Shown here in pieces: positions 34,054 to 43,563 of a DNA stretch of 64,000 bases (within the stretch, counting starts at the first letter, position 1; each line of letters opens with the position of its first letter). Position numbers and translations under genes: made by a program. The notes under the pieces were generated by a model. That model did no database searches, was not told where the DNA came from, and worked only from the letters and a program-made list of their open reading frames with translations. This DNA is from Bombella pollinis (GTDB lineage Bacteria; Pseudomonadota; Alphaproteobacteria; Acetobacterales; Acetobacteraceae): NCBI RefSeq assembly GCF_026385485.1, contig NZ_JANIDX010000004.1, positions 62,001 to 126,000 of the forward strand, in the 5' to 3' direction.

Positions 34054-34344
34054 ATGACGAAATTTCGTCCCCTTCACGACCGTGTAGTGGTCCGCCGCTT
34101 AGATGGTGAGGAAAAAACCGCTGGTGGCATTATCATTCCTGAGACCGCTAAGGAAAAGCCAATGGAAGGCGAGGTTCTCGCTGTTGGCTCTGGTGCCCGT
34201 AACGAGCAAGGCCAGGTTGTGCCGTTGGATGTTAAAGTGGGCGACCGTGTCCTCTTTGGCAAATGGTCCGGCACTGAGGTGAAGGTCAATGGGGAAGACC
34301 TGTTGATCATGAAAGAGAGCGACATTCTCGGCGTTGTTGGCTAA
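34054..34344 (+). CDS. groES: Co-chaperonin GroES
   Basis: The 96-residue protein caps the GroEL ring. It carries RPLHDRVVVRRLDGEEKTAGGI at the N-terminus, the mobile-loop residues GGIIIPETAKEKP and the GDRVLFGKWSGTEV segment. The start (MTKFRP) follows GGAGTGATCC. groEL follows after 57 bases, forming the usual operon. Confidence 0.98.
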   Translation: MTKFRPLHDRVVVRRLDGEEKTAGGIIIPETAKEKPMEGEVLAVGSGARNEQGQVVPLDVKVGDRVLFGKWSGTEVKVNGEDLLIMKESDILGVVG

Positions 34345-34401
34345 GGCTGCGCCCTCTCTTTAAATCCTGTTCTGACCTTTGTTTAAGGAAGTGATATTAT
34401 T

Positions 34402-36063
34402 ATGGCTGCTAAAGACGTAAAATTTGGTGCAGATGCTCGTGAGCGTATGCTCCGTGGTGTGGATATTCTCGCCAATGCTGTGAAGGTGACACTCGGCCCT
34501 AAAGGCCGCAATGTCGTGCTGGATAAAAGCTACGGTGCCCCGCGCATCACTAAGGATGGTGTCTCTGTCGCTAAAGAGATCGAGCTTGCTGATAAGTTCG
34601 AGAATATGGGCGCGCAGATGGTGCGTGAGGTATCCTCTAAGACCAATGATGTTGCTGGTGATGGTACCACAACAGCTACAGTTCTGGCTCAGGCTATCAT
34701 CCGTGAGGGGGCTAAAGCTGTCGCTGCGGGCATGAACCCGATGGACCTCAAACGCGGGATTGATAAAGCCGTTCTGCGTGTTGTGGAGGAGCTGAAAAAC
34801 CGCACTAAGAAGATTTCTTCTCAGGATGAGATTTCTCAGGTCGGCACAATCTCTGCCAATGGTGAGTCCGAAGTTGGTAAGATGATCTCCGAAGCTATGG
34901 GGAAAGTCGGTCATGAGGGCGTCATCACGGTAGAAGAGGCCAAGGGCCTGCACACCGAGCTTGATGTTGTTGAGGGCATGCAGTTCGACCGCGGTTACAT
35001 CTCCCCGTACTTCGTGACAAACACGGAGAAGATGACCGCTGATTTGGAAAACCCTTACATCCTGATTCATGAGAAGAAGATTTCTTCCCTTCAGCCGATG
35101 CTGCCGCTGTTGGAGAGTGCCGTTCAGTCTGGCCGTCCGCTGCTCATTATCGCTGAGGAAGTGGATGGCGAGGCTCTGGCAACCCTGGTTGTCAATAAGC
35201 TGCGCGGTGGCTTGAAGATTGCTGCTGTGAAGGCTCCGGGCTTTGGTGACCGCCGCAAAGCTATGCTGGAGGACATCGCCATCGTCACAGGTGGGCAGGT
35301 TGTCTCTGAGGAAGTTGGCATTAAGCTGGAATCTGTAACGCTGGATATGCTTGGCACAGCCAAGAAGGTGCATATCGATAAAGAGAACACCACCATCGTT
35401 GAGGGTGCTGGTGCGGCAGAGGCTATCAAGGGCCGTTGTGCACAAATCCGCTCTCAGATTGAGGCCACAACCTCCGATTATGACCGCGAGAAGCTGCAAG
35501 AGCGTTTGGCTAAGCTTGCTGGTGGCGTTGCTGTCATCCGCGTTGGTGGTAGCACCGAGGTTGAGGTGAAGGAGCGTAAAGACCGCGTGGATGACGCTCT
35601 GCATGCAACCCGCGCTGCGGTTGAGGAGGGCATCGTCCCCGGTGGTGGTACGGCTCTGGCCCGTGCAAGCCTGCTGTTTGATGATCTCTCCTTCGAGAAT
35701 GACGATCAGCGCGCTGGTGCCCATATTGTGCGCAAGGCTCTTCAAGCTCCGCTGCGTCAGATTGCCCATAATGCGGGTGAAGATGGTGCCGTGATTGCTG
35801 GTAAGGTGCTGGAGCTGAGCAATTATAACGAGGGCTTTGATGCTCAGAAGGGTGAGTATAAGGACCTCGTAGCGGCTGGTATTATCGACCCGACAAAGGT
35901 TGTGCGTACGGCTCTGCAGGATGCAGCCTCCGTTGCTGGCCTGCTCATCACCACCGAGGCTATGGTTGCCGAGCGTCCGGAGAAGAAGTCCGATGATGCT
36001 GCTGGTGCCGGTATGGGTGGCATGGGCGGAATGGGTGGCATGGGGGGTATGGGCGGCTTCTAA
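34402..36063 (+). CDS. groEL: Chaperonin GroEL
   Basis: The 553-residue chaperonin subunit folds proteins inside a double-ring cavity using ATP. The start MAAKDVKFG is preceded by AAGGAAG. Motifs: TLGPKGRNVVLDKSYGAP, the nucleotide-binding GDGTTTATVLAQ, and the C-terminal GGM repeat ending GMGGF. The gene is rich in preferred codons, as expected for a highly expressed protein, which is why large spurious frames appear on its opposite strand. Only one groESL copy is present in the window. Confidence 0.98.
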   Translation: MAAKDVKFGADARERMLRGVDILANAVKVTLGPKGRNVVLDKSYGAPRITKDGVSVAKEIELADKFENMGAQMVREVSSKTNDVAGDGTTTATVLAQAIIREGAKAVAAGMNPMDLKRGIDKAVLRVVEELKNRTKKISSQDEISQVGTISANGESEVGKMISEAMGKVGHEGVITVEEAKGLHTELDVVEGMQFDRGYISPYFVTNTEKMTADLENPYILIHEKKISSLQPMLPLLESAVQSGRPLLIIAEEVDGEALATLVVNKLRGGLKIAAVKAPGFGDRRKAMLEDIAIVTGGQVVSEEVGIKLESVTLDMLGTAKKVHIDKENTTIVEGAGAAEAIKGRCAQIRSQIEATTSDYDREKLQERLAKLAGGVAVIRVGGSTEVEVKERKDRVDDALHATRAAVEEGIVPGGGTALARASLLFDDLSFENDDQRAGAHIVRKALQAPLRQIAHNAGEDGAVIAGKVLELSNYNEGFDAQKGEYKDLVAAGIIDPTKVVRTALQDAASVAGLLITTEAMVAERPEKKSDDAAGAGMGGMGGMGGMGGMGGF

Positions 36064-36123
36064 TCGCTTATCCTTCCCCATCCCGGTCATGTGGCCGGGA
36101 TGGCCACCTGTCACGACAGGTCA

Positions 36124-36163
36124 AAAGAAAAGCCCCGTTCCTTGCCGGAGCGGGGCTTTTTTT
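36124..36163 (+). terminator. Rho-independent terminator after groEL
   Basis: AAAGCCCCGTTCC pairs with GGAGCGGGGCTTT around a TTGCC loop, followed by T7. It lies 60 bases past the groEL stop. An additional short TCCCGG/CCGGGA repeat precedes it. Confidence 0.92.
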
Positions 36164-36182
36164 CATGCGTTGTTTTTGTGCG

Positions 36183-39161
36183 TTATGGGTTAAGAAACCC
36201 ATTAATATCCTCCAACGCTTCAGCAAGAGGGAGTCTTTGGATGGGCACTCCCTCGGGGAAGGCGGAGAGTAAGCGGGAGGGCATGCGGCGGTCTAAAATA
36301 ATGAACACCCCGCGGTCATCCGCACGGCGAATAAGCCGCCCAAAGGCTTGTTGTAGGCGCATCCGGGTGATGAGGTCGTCATAATCACCAGGCCTGCCGC
36401 CGGAGAGATGGCGGCGGCGTTCACGGTGGAGGATATCGGGCCGTGGCCAAGGGGTGCGCTCTAACACGACCATACGCAGGGCCTCACCGGGGACATCCAC
36501 GCCATCGCGCATCGCATCTGTGCCGAGTAAGCAGCTATTGGTCTCGGTGCGGAAAACATCCACCAAGGTGGCGTTATTCATCGCATCAATATGCTGGGCA
36601 TAGAGGGGGATGTGTTTCATCCCCAAAGGTTCATGAATACGGCGATGAACCTCTTTAAGCCGATTAATGGCGGTAAATAACCCTAACGCGCCGCCATGAG
36701 CAACTTCAAAAAGGGCTTGGAAGGCTTGCGCCTGCGCGGCAGGGCCTTTGGCGAGGTCGGTAATGATGTAAGCGCGGGTTTGATGGGCGTAATCAAAGGG
36801 ACTCATTAAAGAAGCCCGCATAGGCGGCTTGAGGAAATGCGTCGTCCCTAGCCGCCTTTCAGCGCGTTCCCAGCCGTCTTTTTCATCATCATCAGCTTTG
36901 CGGTCCCGCAATGTTGCGGAGGTAATAAGCAGCCCGTGGGTGGTGCTTTGCAGTGTGCTGGCAAAGGGGATAGTAGGGTCTAACCAATGGCGATTGAGGG
37001 CAATATCATGCCCCTCTTGCCCAAAGCGTGCCGTGGGTAAGGGTTCGCGATGGATGAAGTCCACAAAGGTGGGGAGTGTTGGGCTGAGGGGAGAGCTTGC
37101 AAGGATAGAGCGCAACATACTAATCCACCCCTGCAAACGGGAGAGGGCACGGCGGTAGAGGCTGCGTATTGCGCCTTCTACCCGTTGTTGAAAAGCGGTG
37201 TCGAGCTCCTCTTGGTCTTCCAACGCCTCACGAAGAATACGCAGGATGTCATCAAGTGGGGTGACAATCGCTTGCAGAGCGGTAAGGAGGGCCTCGGTTT
37301 GGTCTTTCAGAGTCGGGGGAATAGGGTGGAGGTCACATTCTTGCCGTGCATAGGCTCCATGCTCGCCTCGTGTTTGTAGGCTGATTTCTGCCAAGCGGGC
37401 ATCAAGATGGGTATCAAGAGATTGAAGAAAAGCCTCTGCGGGTTGTTGTGCTGCGGCATCATCTAGGCTGGCTTCATGCTCGGCTTCCATAATAGGAGCA
37501 TTGAGGCGGTTTTGCCGTGCCTCATGGAGCCGGTCGCTCCAACCGGGGCGGGGTAAGCCTTGCTGTGTGGCATAGACCAGTTTTTGGAAGGGGTCTTTTA
37601 GGGCAGGGAGAGCCTCTATGAGGTCCTCCATCCGGCGTAATAAGCCGCGTGCGCGAGAGCGGCTCCCTTCCGCACCGAGAATCCAACGCCGTAGCTCTGC
37701 GGTTTCTAACCCGGAGAAGGTGAGGGAGAAGGCACTATCGGCGGCATCGGGGATGTGATGGCCTTCATCAAATACATAACGGGAGGGGATGCCGTTTTCA
37801 TCGGGCAAATTGCCGGGGGCAAGCTCTTGGGGGAGGAGGGCATTCCATGCCGCTTGGGAGAGGACGAGCGCATGATTAGCGATGACGAATTGGGCATGAT
37901 GGGCGCGGCGTATGCCATGCTCAATAAAGCAGCTTTGATAATGTGGGCAGGCCGAATGGATGCACTCACCGCGCCGGTCTGCCAGCGTATTTAATAAACC
38001 ACGTTGAAACAGCTCCCCAAACCAGCCGGGGAGGTCGCCCCCCATGAGGTCACCATCCTGCGTATGCTCAGCCCAAAGGGCGAGAAAGATAAGTGGGATA
38101 AGGCCATGTTGCTCATGCGGGGGGCGGTTAAGCCACGCATTTGTGAGGTCTTCCAAGTTTAAAAGGCAAAGATAATTCTCACGTCCTTTACGGATGACGG
38201 CTTGCTCCCGCCGCTCTATTGGGTCGGGATAGAGGCGGGTGAGTTCTTGCTCAATTTGGCGTTGTAGATGGCGTGTATAGGTGCTGACCCATACCGCCCC
38301 ATCGTTCTTTTCCGCCCATAAGCTGGCTGGGGCGATATAGCCCATCGTTTTGCCTGTGCCTGTTCCAGCCTCGGCCAACATGATGTTGGGGGCGTTGGCA
38401 ATATCGCGTGGGGCAAAAGCATAGCTGGCAGCAGAGGCAAAATCCGCTTGGCCGGGCCGTGGCTCTGCCGTGTGACCGAGCAAGGTGGCGAGGCGTTTGC
38501 GGGCCTCTTGCGGGTCCACTGGTTGGCTAGCGGCTTGGGGGCGAGGCGCGCGCTCCTCCCATTGGGGGAGACGTTTCCATATTTTCAGCGCATCAATCTC
38601 TTGCGCGCGGTTGGGGGGTGTTGTGTCAGGCGATGGCGGAAGGGCCTGCGTGACGATGTCATGCCAGCTCCACCCTGCTTGCTTTAGGGAGGGAAGAAGG
38701 AGGCGAATTGTGGCAAGGTGATGAGGTGGACGCGCGGGGAGGTCATCAAGCAGTTTCTGCGCGATTTCATAAAGGCTATCAGCTTGGAGGGGCTGTGTAT
38801 CCTCGGGGGCGATGAGGCCAAGCTCTAAGGCGAGGCCACGGGCGGTAGGGGTAACATTACGCGCAGGATGAATGAGAAGGAAAAGCTCCAGCAGGTCTAA
38901 CCACGGGGCTGGTGGGGGTTCTGGCGGGAGGTCCAACAGGCGTAGCGTGGCCGGGCCGTGGATGAGCAAAGGCGGGGGAAGCTGGCGTAATGTGCTGCGC
39001 AGCTCCTCTAACGGTAAGTCCAGCATTTCCCCATCAGGTGTGATGAGGGAGGATAAGCCATGGCGGGCAATGAGAGCCGGGGCATCAAAAAAGGAGTGAA
39101 AAAGGCTGGGCATTGCTGCTACCATACACGCGAATGGTCTTTTCTGCGAGAGAGAAGACAT
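36183..39161 (-). CDS. DinG-family ATP-dependent DNA helicase
   Basis: The protein is up to 992 residues; starts at 39161 (after GGGAGG, very close), 39125 and 39113 are possible, the last giving the better core-like N-terminus MPSLFHSFF. It is an XPD/DinG superfamily 2 helicase: Walker A AEAGTGTGKT, a DEGH box (VFDEGHH), and four cysteines in the right place for an iron-sulfur cluster (NYLC, then C at ECIHS, SACPH and QSCF). C-terminal motifs include LLITSATLR and QAFGRLIRRADDRG. About 250 residues before Walker A are poorly conserved. It is thought to unwind DNA-RNA hybrids or structured DNA. It is divergent from lysS. Confidence 0.92.
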   Translation of the reverse strand: MSSLSQKRPFACMVAAMPSLFHSFFDAPALIARHGLSSLITPDGEMLDLPLEELRSTLRQLPPPLLIHGPATLRLLDLPPEPPPAPWLDLLELFLLIHPARNVTPTARGLALELGLIAPEDTQPLQADSLYEIAQKLLDDLPARPPHHLATIRLLLPSLKQAGWSWHDIVTQALPPSPDTTPPNRAQEIDALKIWKRLPQWEERAPRPQAASQPVDPQEARKRLATLLGHTAEPRPGQADFASAASYAFAPRDIANAPNIMLAEAGTGTGKTMGYIAPASLWAEKNDGAVWVSTYTRHLQRQIEQELTRLYPDPIERREQAVIRKGRENYLCLLNLEDLTNAWLNRPPHEQHGLIPLIFLALWAEHTQDGDLMGGDLPGWFGELFQRGLLNTLADRRGECIHSACPHYQSCFIEHGIRRAHHAQFVIANHALVLSQAAWNALLPQELAPGNLPDENGIPSRYVFDEGHHIPDAADSAFSLTFSGLETAELRRWILGAEGSRSRARGLLRRMEDLIEALPALKDPFQKLVYATQQGLPRPGWSDRLHEARQNRLNAPIMEAEHEASLDDAAAQQPAEAFLQSLDTHLDARLAEISLQTRGEHGAYARQECDLHPIPPTLKDQTEALLTALQAIVTPLDDILRILREALEDQEELDTAFQQRVEGAIRSLYRRALSRLQGWISMLRSILASSPLSPTLPTFVDFIHREPLPTARFGQEGHDIALNRHWLDPTIPFASTLQSTTHGLLITSATLRDRKADDDEKDGWERAERRLGTTHFLKPPMRASLMSPFDYAHQTRAYIITDLAKGPAAQAQAFQALFEVAHGGALGLFTAINRLKEVHRRIHEPLGMKHIPLYAQHIDAMNNATLVDVFRTETNSCLLGTDAMRDGVDVPGEALRMVVLERTPWPRPDILHRERRRHLSGGRPGDYDDLITRMRLQQAFGRLIRRADDRGVFIILDRRMPSRLLSAFPEGVPIQRLPLAEALEDINGFLNP

Positions 39162-39221
39162 GCCTCCCTCGCATTAGGATACTTGACCCATAGAGTGTGG
39201 CTTCATAATTACCGTGGGATT

Positions 39222-40838
39222 ATGACAAAACATTCACCGTCTTCTCAGACTGATTCGTCCCTTCCCAAGCTCTGGCCGTTTGAGGAAGCCCGCAAGCTCG
39301 CCGCCCGAGTGGCAGAGAGGGACCCTAGCAAACCGGTCTTGATGGAGACAGGTTACGGCCCCTCTGGTCTGCCGCATATTGGCACATTTGGCGAGGTAGC
39401 GCGGACAACATGGGTCCGTCAGGCATTTGAGGAGCTTACAGGCCGTAAGACCCGGCTCTTGGCGTTCTCTGATGATATGGACGCTTTGCGTAAAGTGCCG
39501 GGCAATGTGCCACAACAAGAGATGTTGGCAGAGCATCTCGGCTTGCCCCTCTCACGTATTCCTGATCCTTTTGGTACGCATGAAAGCTTTGCGGCCCATA
39601 ATAATGCTCGCTTGCGTCAGTTTTTAGATGCCTTTGGCTTTGATTACGAATTCGCCTCAGCCACTGATTATTACACCTCCGGCATTTTCGATGCGGCTTT
39701 GAAGCGTGTTCTGGAGGAGCATGATCGCATTATTGAGGTCATCGCCCCTACATTGGGGAAGGAACGCCGCGCGACTTATTCCCCCGTGCTGCCCATCCAT
39801 CCAGAGACGGGCCGTGTCATGCAGGTGCCTATCATCAGTGTGAATCCTGATGCTGGTACAGTGGCTTGGAAGGATGAGGACGGCAAGAGCTTTGAGACCT
39901 CTGTGTATGGCGGCCAGGCCAAAATGCAATGGAAGGCGGATTGGGCCATGCGCTGGTACGCCTTAGGGGTCGATTACGAGATGTCCGGTAAGGACCTCAT
40001 CGATAGTGTGAAGCTTTCCTCCAAAATCTGCCGTATTTTGGGGAAAGAGCCGCCGCTAAATCTGACCTATGAGCTGTTCCTTGATGCTCATGGGCAGAAG
40101 ATTAGTAAGTCCAAAGGTAATGGCCTCTCGGTAGAGGAGTGGCTGCGCTATGGCCCGGCGGAAAGTTTGGCGCATTATATGTTCCAGCAACCTACGCGGG
40201 CGAAGCGGCTTTACACCGATATGATTCCGCGTGCTACGGATGAATATTTGGCCCTTGTACAAAAGGGCGAGCAGCAAACAGCGGAGGAGTTCCGCTCTAA
40301 TCCGGTTTGGTTTGTGCATGATGGGACGTTACGCCCGCAAGATACCAGCCCGGTTTCCTTCACAGCTCTGTTGAATCTGGCCAGTGTAGCGAACGCGCGG
40401 GAGGTGGAGACGTTGTGGAAGTTCCTGCGCCGTTATGATGCGTCTCTCTCGCCAGAGACACATCCTTATGTGGCGCGGTTGGTGCAACATGCGTTGGATT
40501 ATTTTAATGAACGCGTCCGCCCGACAAAGGTCTTCCGTGCCCCAACGGAGACAGAGCGCAAAGCGTTGGAGGATCTTGCCGCCACGCTAAAGACTGTACC
40601 CGAGACGGCCAGCCCGGATGATGTGCAAAATGTCGTCTTTGAAGTGGGTAAGCGGTATTTTGCCAAGCCAGAGCTGCGGTCATGGTTCGGTTGTTTATAT
40701 GAGGTCCTACTGGGCCAGAAGGAAGGGCCGCGCTTTGGGATTTTTGCAGCACTCTTTGGGCTGAAAGAAACCATTGCTTTGATTGATGAAGCTTTAGCGC
40801 GCCCTGTAGATGCCCATGCTGGAGAGGCTGAAGGCTAA
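39222..40838 (+). CDS. lysS: Class I lysyl-tRNA synthetase
   Basis: The 538-residue synthetase charges tRNA-Lys. It is the archaeal-type class I enzyme: ETGYGPSGLPHIGTFGEV holds the HIGH-like motif (PHIG), and KISKSKGNGLSVEEWL is the KMSKS motif. Class I LysRS is usual in alphaproteobacteria and replaces the class II enzyme. I chose the ATG at 39222 because the family starts near LPKLWPFEEA; the frame is open 54 codons further upstream but that part overlaps the divergent helicase gene. The next gene, an mprF homologue, begins one base after the lysS stop. Confidence 0.96.
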   Translation: MTKHSPSSQTDSSLPKLWPFEEARKLAARVAERDPSKPVLMETGYGPSGLPHIGTFGEVARTTWVRQAFEELTGRKTRLLAFSDDMDALRKVPGNVPQQEMLAEHLGLPLSRIPDPFGTHESFAAHNNARLRQFLDAFGFDYEFASATDYYTSGIFDAALKRVLEEHDRIIEVIAPTLGKERRATYSPVLPIHPETGRVMQVPIISVNPDAGTVAWKDEDGKSFETSVYGGQAKMQWKADWAMRWYALGVDYEMSGKDLIDSVKLSSKICRILGKEPPLNLTYELFLDAHGQKISKSKGNGLSVEEWLRYGPAESLAHYMFQQPTRAKRLYTDMIPRATDEYLALVQKGEQQTAEEFRSNPVWFVHDGTLRPQDTSPVSFTALLNLASVANAREVETLWKFLRRYDASLSPETHPYVARLVQHALDYFNERVRPTKVFRAPTETERKALEDLAATLKTVPETASPDDVQNVVFEVGKRYFAKPELRSWFGCLYEVLLGQKEGPRFGIFAALFGLKETIALIDEALARPVDAHAGEAEG

Positions 40839-40839
40839 G

Positions 40840-42891
40840 ATGGCCGAGCATGCCGGTACGCCGCAGGAGGAGCCTGCCCAAACGCCATGCTCTGTAAAGG
40901 GTAAATGGTTAAGGCGGTTGCTTACTCGGTTGCCTGCATTGGTCGGGCTGGTGTTGTTGGTCGCTGCCATTATTGTGATGTGGCGTGAGGTGCGGCATCT
41001 TTCCTTCCCCCAAATTATTGGGGGATTACGGGCTATCCCCGCTCTGAGTTTGTGGGAGGGGGCGGGGGCCACGCTGCTCTCTTATGGGATTTTATCGTTT
41101 TACGATGGTCTTGCATGTCGCCATGTGGGGGCGGGTGTCTCGTGGGGGCGTTCGGCCTTTGTGGCGTTTTGCTCCTATGTGTTGTCTCATAATTTAGGCT
41201 GCGCTGCGATATCAGGCACGGCGGTGCGCTATAGGCTGTACCGAAATTGGGGCGTCTCGGGGCGGAAGATTGCCTCCATCGTCGCGTTTTGTTCAATTAC
41301 ATATTGGCTGGGGATGATTGGCTTAGTTGGGGTTATTTTGCTCACTCAGCCGGGCATTATCCCTTATATTCGCACGATGCCGCTTTGGGTGCCTAAGCTT
41401 GCCGGGGGTGGTTGCTTTGCTGTTTTGCTGGCTTATGTACTCATCCCATGTTGGAAGCGTGAGATAACGCTTTATAAATGGACTTTGCCGCTCCCTACAT
41501 GGCGTATCGGGCTGGGGCAGATTCTTGCGAGTATGGCCGATATGTCTGCCACGGCTTTGATCGCCTGGTGCGTGATGGGTCCTTTGCCTGCGGGATGTAA
41601 CCTAACCTTTGGTGGGTTCCTCGCGATTTATATCGGGGCTTATACAGCGGGGCTTTTGGCCAATGTTCCCGGGGGCCTCGGTGTGTTTGATAGCACCATG
41701 ATGCTGGCTCTCTCCCCGTGGTTTTCCATCCCTCATATTATGAGCGGCATCCTCGTTTTTCGCTTATTTTACTACATTATCCCCCTACTTGTGGCTGGGC
41801 TGATGTTCGCCGGGCATGAGCTAATGGTACGCGGGGCTCCCTTCTTAGCGCGCTTTGGTCGTGTGGTTGAGGCCAGCCAAGCTTTGCGTACGTCTGAGGG
41901 GGACTTCTCCACCATCGTGGCAACGGGCAGTCAGGCTGTATTAGGCGTAGCATTGGTGCTGTATGGGCTGCTTACGCCTCTCCCTGCGTTTCGTTCCTCT
42001 CTAGAAGGCGGGCTTATGCAAGGTGCGGCCTTTCTTCTGGTAGTCGCTGGGGTGGTGTTGATCGCCCTCTCCACAGGGCTTTCGCGCCGGGTTGCACTGG
42101 CATGGCGGCTCTCGGTGATTGTGTTGAGCGGCACGGTGGGGATTTTAATGTTACGGCAAGCCCATTGGGCCGTGTTTGTTGTGGTGATGGCCGTGTTGGT
42201 AACATTAATCCCGTTTCGGAAGGCTTATTATCGGCAGGCTTATTGGCGGGTAGAGCCATGTTCTCCCTTTATTCTTGCCCCTCTATCCTTATGGCTTTGC
42301 GGTTTGGCGGGGGTGAGGTGGATTGCACGCCAGCATCATTTAGGGCCGATTTGGTGGCGGGCAATGGTTTATGATGCCCATACAGCCATAGGCCGCTGGG
42401 TTTTGGGTGGCTCGGCTTTATGTTGTTTATTAGGGTTCGGCTTAGCCCTCCGGCGGGCACGTTTGCATGTGCAACCATGGACCCTGACGATGAGGATTCG
42501 TTATGCCTGTTTGCAAGATGCGCGATCGGCTCTCCCCATACCGCAGAGCCGTGGTTTAATGCCGGAGGGCATTGTCGCTGATGCAACCGGTACCGCGGCT
42601 TGTGCGGTGATGCGTTTAAGCCCTTTTCTGTTCTCAGAGCCTATTTTGCTATGCCTTGGGGGAGCGGTAGGAGCCCCTAAACAGCGGGCCGGAGCGATTT
42701 GGCGATTGCGCGATTATGCGGTGCAGGAAGGATGCCGTTTGGCTATTTTCCAATACGGCGCACGGCAGGCAGAGATTTACCGCTCTATTGGTCTGGAGGC
42801 GTTCTCTTTAGAGGCAGAAGATGGGTGGTTTTTGCTCTGTCGGGTAGAGGATTATCTAGCTTTACGGAAAGTCATCGGGCTTTGGGGATGA
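40840..42891 (+). CDS. MprF-like membrane protein with shortened C-terminal domain
   Basis: The protein is 683 residues from the ATG at 40840 (AAGG five bases upstream, one base after the lysS stop); ATGs at 40810 and 40816 inside lysS are alternatives. It has the lysyl-phosphatidylglycerol synthase/UPF0104 flippase region: about 14 helices with SYVLSHNLGCAAISGTAVRYRLY and ANVPGGLGVFDSTMM. A DUF2156-like part follows (FLFSEPILLCLGGAVG, AIWRLRDYAVQEGCRLAIFQYG, IYRSIGLEAFSLE) but stops where the second, catalytic GNAT half of MprF should begin. The family adds lysine from Lys-tRNA to phosphatidylglycerol and flips it. Loss of the transferase half makes synthesis doubtful; flipping could remain. 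A convergent gene overlaps its last 30 bases. Confidence 0.85.
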   Translation: MAEHAGTPQEEPAQTPCSVKGKWLRRLLTRLPALVGLVLLVAAIIVMWREVRHLSFPQIIGGLRAIPALSLWEGAGATLLSYGILSFYDGLACRHVGAGVSWGRSAFVAFCSYVLSHNLGCAAISGTAVRYRLYRNWGVSGRKIASIVAFCSITYWLGMIGLVGVILLTQPGIIPYIRTMPLWVPKLAGGGCFAVLLAYVLIPCWKREITLYKWTLPLPTWRIGLGQILASMADMSATALIAWCVMGPLPAGCNLTFGGFLAIYIGAYTAGLLANVPGGLGVFDSTMMLALSPWFSIPHIMSGILVFRLFYYIIPLLVAGLMFAGHELMVRGAPFLARFGRVVEASQALRTSEGDFSTIVATGSQAVLGVALVLYGLLTPLPAFRSSLEGGLMQGAAFLLVVAGVVLIALSTGLSRRVALAWRLSVIVLSGTVGILMLRQAHWAVFVVVMAVLVTLIPFRKAYYRQAYWRVEPCSPFILAPLSLWLCGLAGVRWIARQHHLGPIWWRAMVYDAHTAIGRWVLGGSALCCLLGFGLALRRARLHVQPWTLTMRIRYACLQDARSALPIPQSRGLMPEGIVADATGTAACAVMRLSPFLFSEPILLCLGGAVGAPKQRAGAIWRLRDYAVQEGCRLAIFQYGARQAEIYRSIGLEAFSLEAEDGWFLLCRVEDYLALRKVIGLWG

Positions 42892-43470
42892 ACCGAGCGC
42901 ATCATCAAGGAGAAGGCTGGGGATAGCGGGATATTGTTCCAAAAGTTGAAAATGGTCCTCGCCGTGAGAATGGAGATGTTCTAGGAGCATGAGGTGATCA
43001 ACCATCATGGGTGAACTGTGAAAGAGGTTATGACGTTGCACCCATGTCATAAGGTCGGTTGGGGCAGCGGGGTCGAGCCGTGCAATGGTCATTGTGGGGA
43101 TGAAGGGGCGGCGCGATGATGCAAAACCAGCACGTCTTAGTAAGGTTGAGAGCTTCTTTTGGAAGGTAATGAGTGCTTGCTTGGGCGTTATCCCAACGCT
43201 GAGCGTATCTTCAACCTCCCCTAAATGATGGCTGACCTCCTGCAATGTGATGGAAAAAGGCTCCCAGTGGAAATGGGAGAGCGTGGCATCTAGCTCCTCC
43301 AAAGCATGGCGTGCGGTGATTCGGCCTAAAGTGTAGAGAGGAATCATACAATGTGCAGGCGGGAGCCAGCGTACCTCATTTAAACTATCACGCAGCACGT
43401 TAAGTTCGTCTTGCACGGTAGCGGAGAGGGGGAGAACGAGGAGGAAAGACATAGGGGGAGTGTAGTTCAT
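42862..43470 (-). CDS. 2H phosphoesterase-fold (LigT/ThpR-like) protein with degenerate motifs
   Basis: The protein is 202 residues; the ATG at 43470 has GAAG six bases upstream, while 43452 gives the fold-like N-terminus MSFLLVLPLSATVQ. It resembles RNA 2',3'-cyclic phosphodiesterases: VRWLPPAHCMIPLYTLGRI aligns with the first motif region and SSRRPFIPTMTIARL with the second. Active enzymes have His-x-Thr in both places; here they read M-I-P and T-M-T, so both catalytic histidines appear lost. It is either inactive or a binding protein, or the alignment is only to a fold. It lies between the mprF-like gene (3' ends overlap) and the divergent BI-1 gene. Confidence 0.7.
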   Translation of the reverse strand: MNYTPPMSFLLVLPLSATVQDELNVLRDSLNEVRWLPPAHCMIPLYTLGRITARHALEELDATLSHFHWEPFSITLQEVSHHLGEVEDTLSVGITPKQALITFQKKLSTLLRRAGFASSRRPFIPTMTIARLDPAAPTDLMTWVQRHNLFHSSPMMVDHLMLLEHLHSHGEDHFQLLEQYPAIPSLLLDDALGSSPKPDDFP

Positions 43471-43563
43471 CTTGACTTCAGCAGGAAAGACCCCACATTT
43501 TGCATAGGTTGGGGATGATGTATCCCTTTAGACTTATAGTTTAATTCCGGAACAGTGGGTATC

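Noticed and set aside
34360..36114. A 584-codon open frame on the minus strand across groEL
   Set aside because: It is the antisense shadow of a highly biased plus-strand gene; its product has no recognisable domain and no start signals.
39060..39221. Longer N-terminus for lysS
   Set aside because: The extra 54 residues overlap the divergent helicase gene and resemble no LysRS N-terminus.
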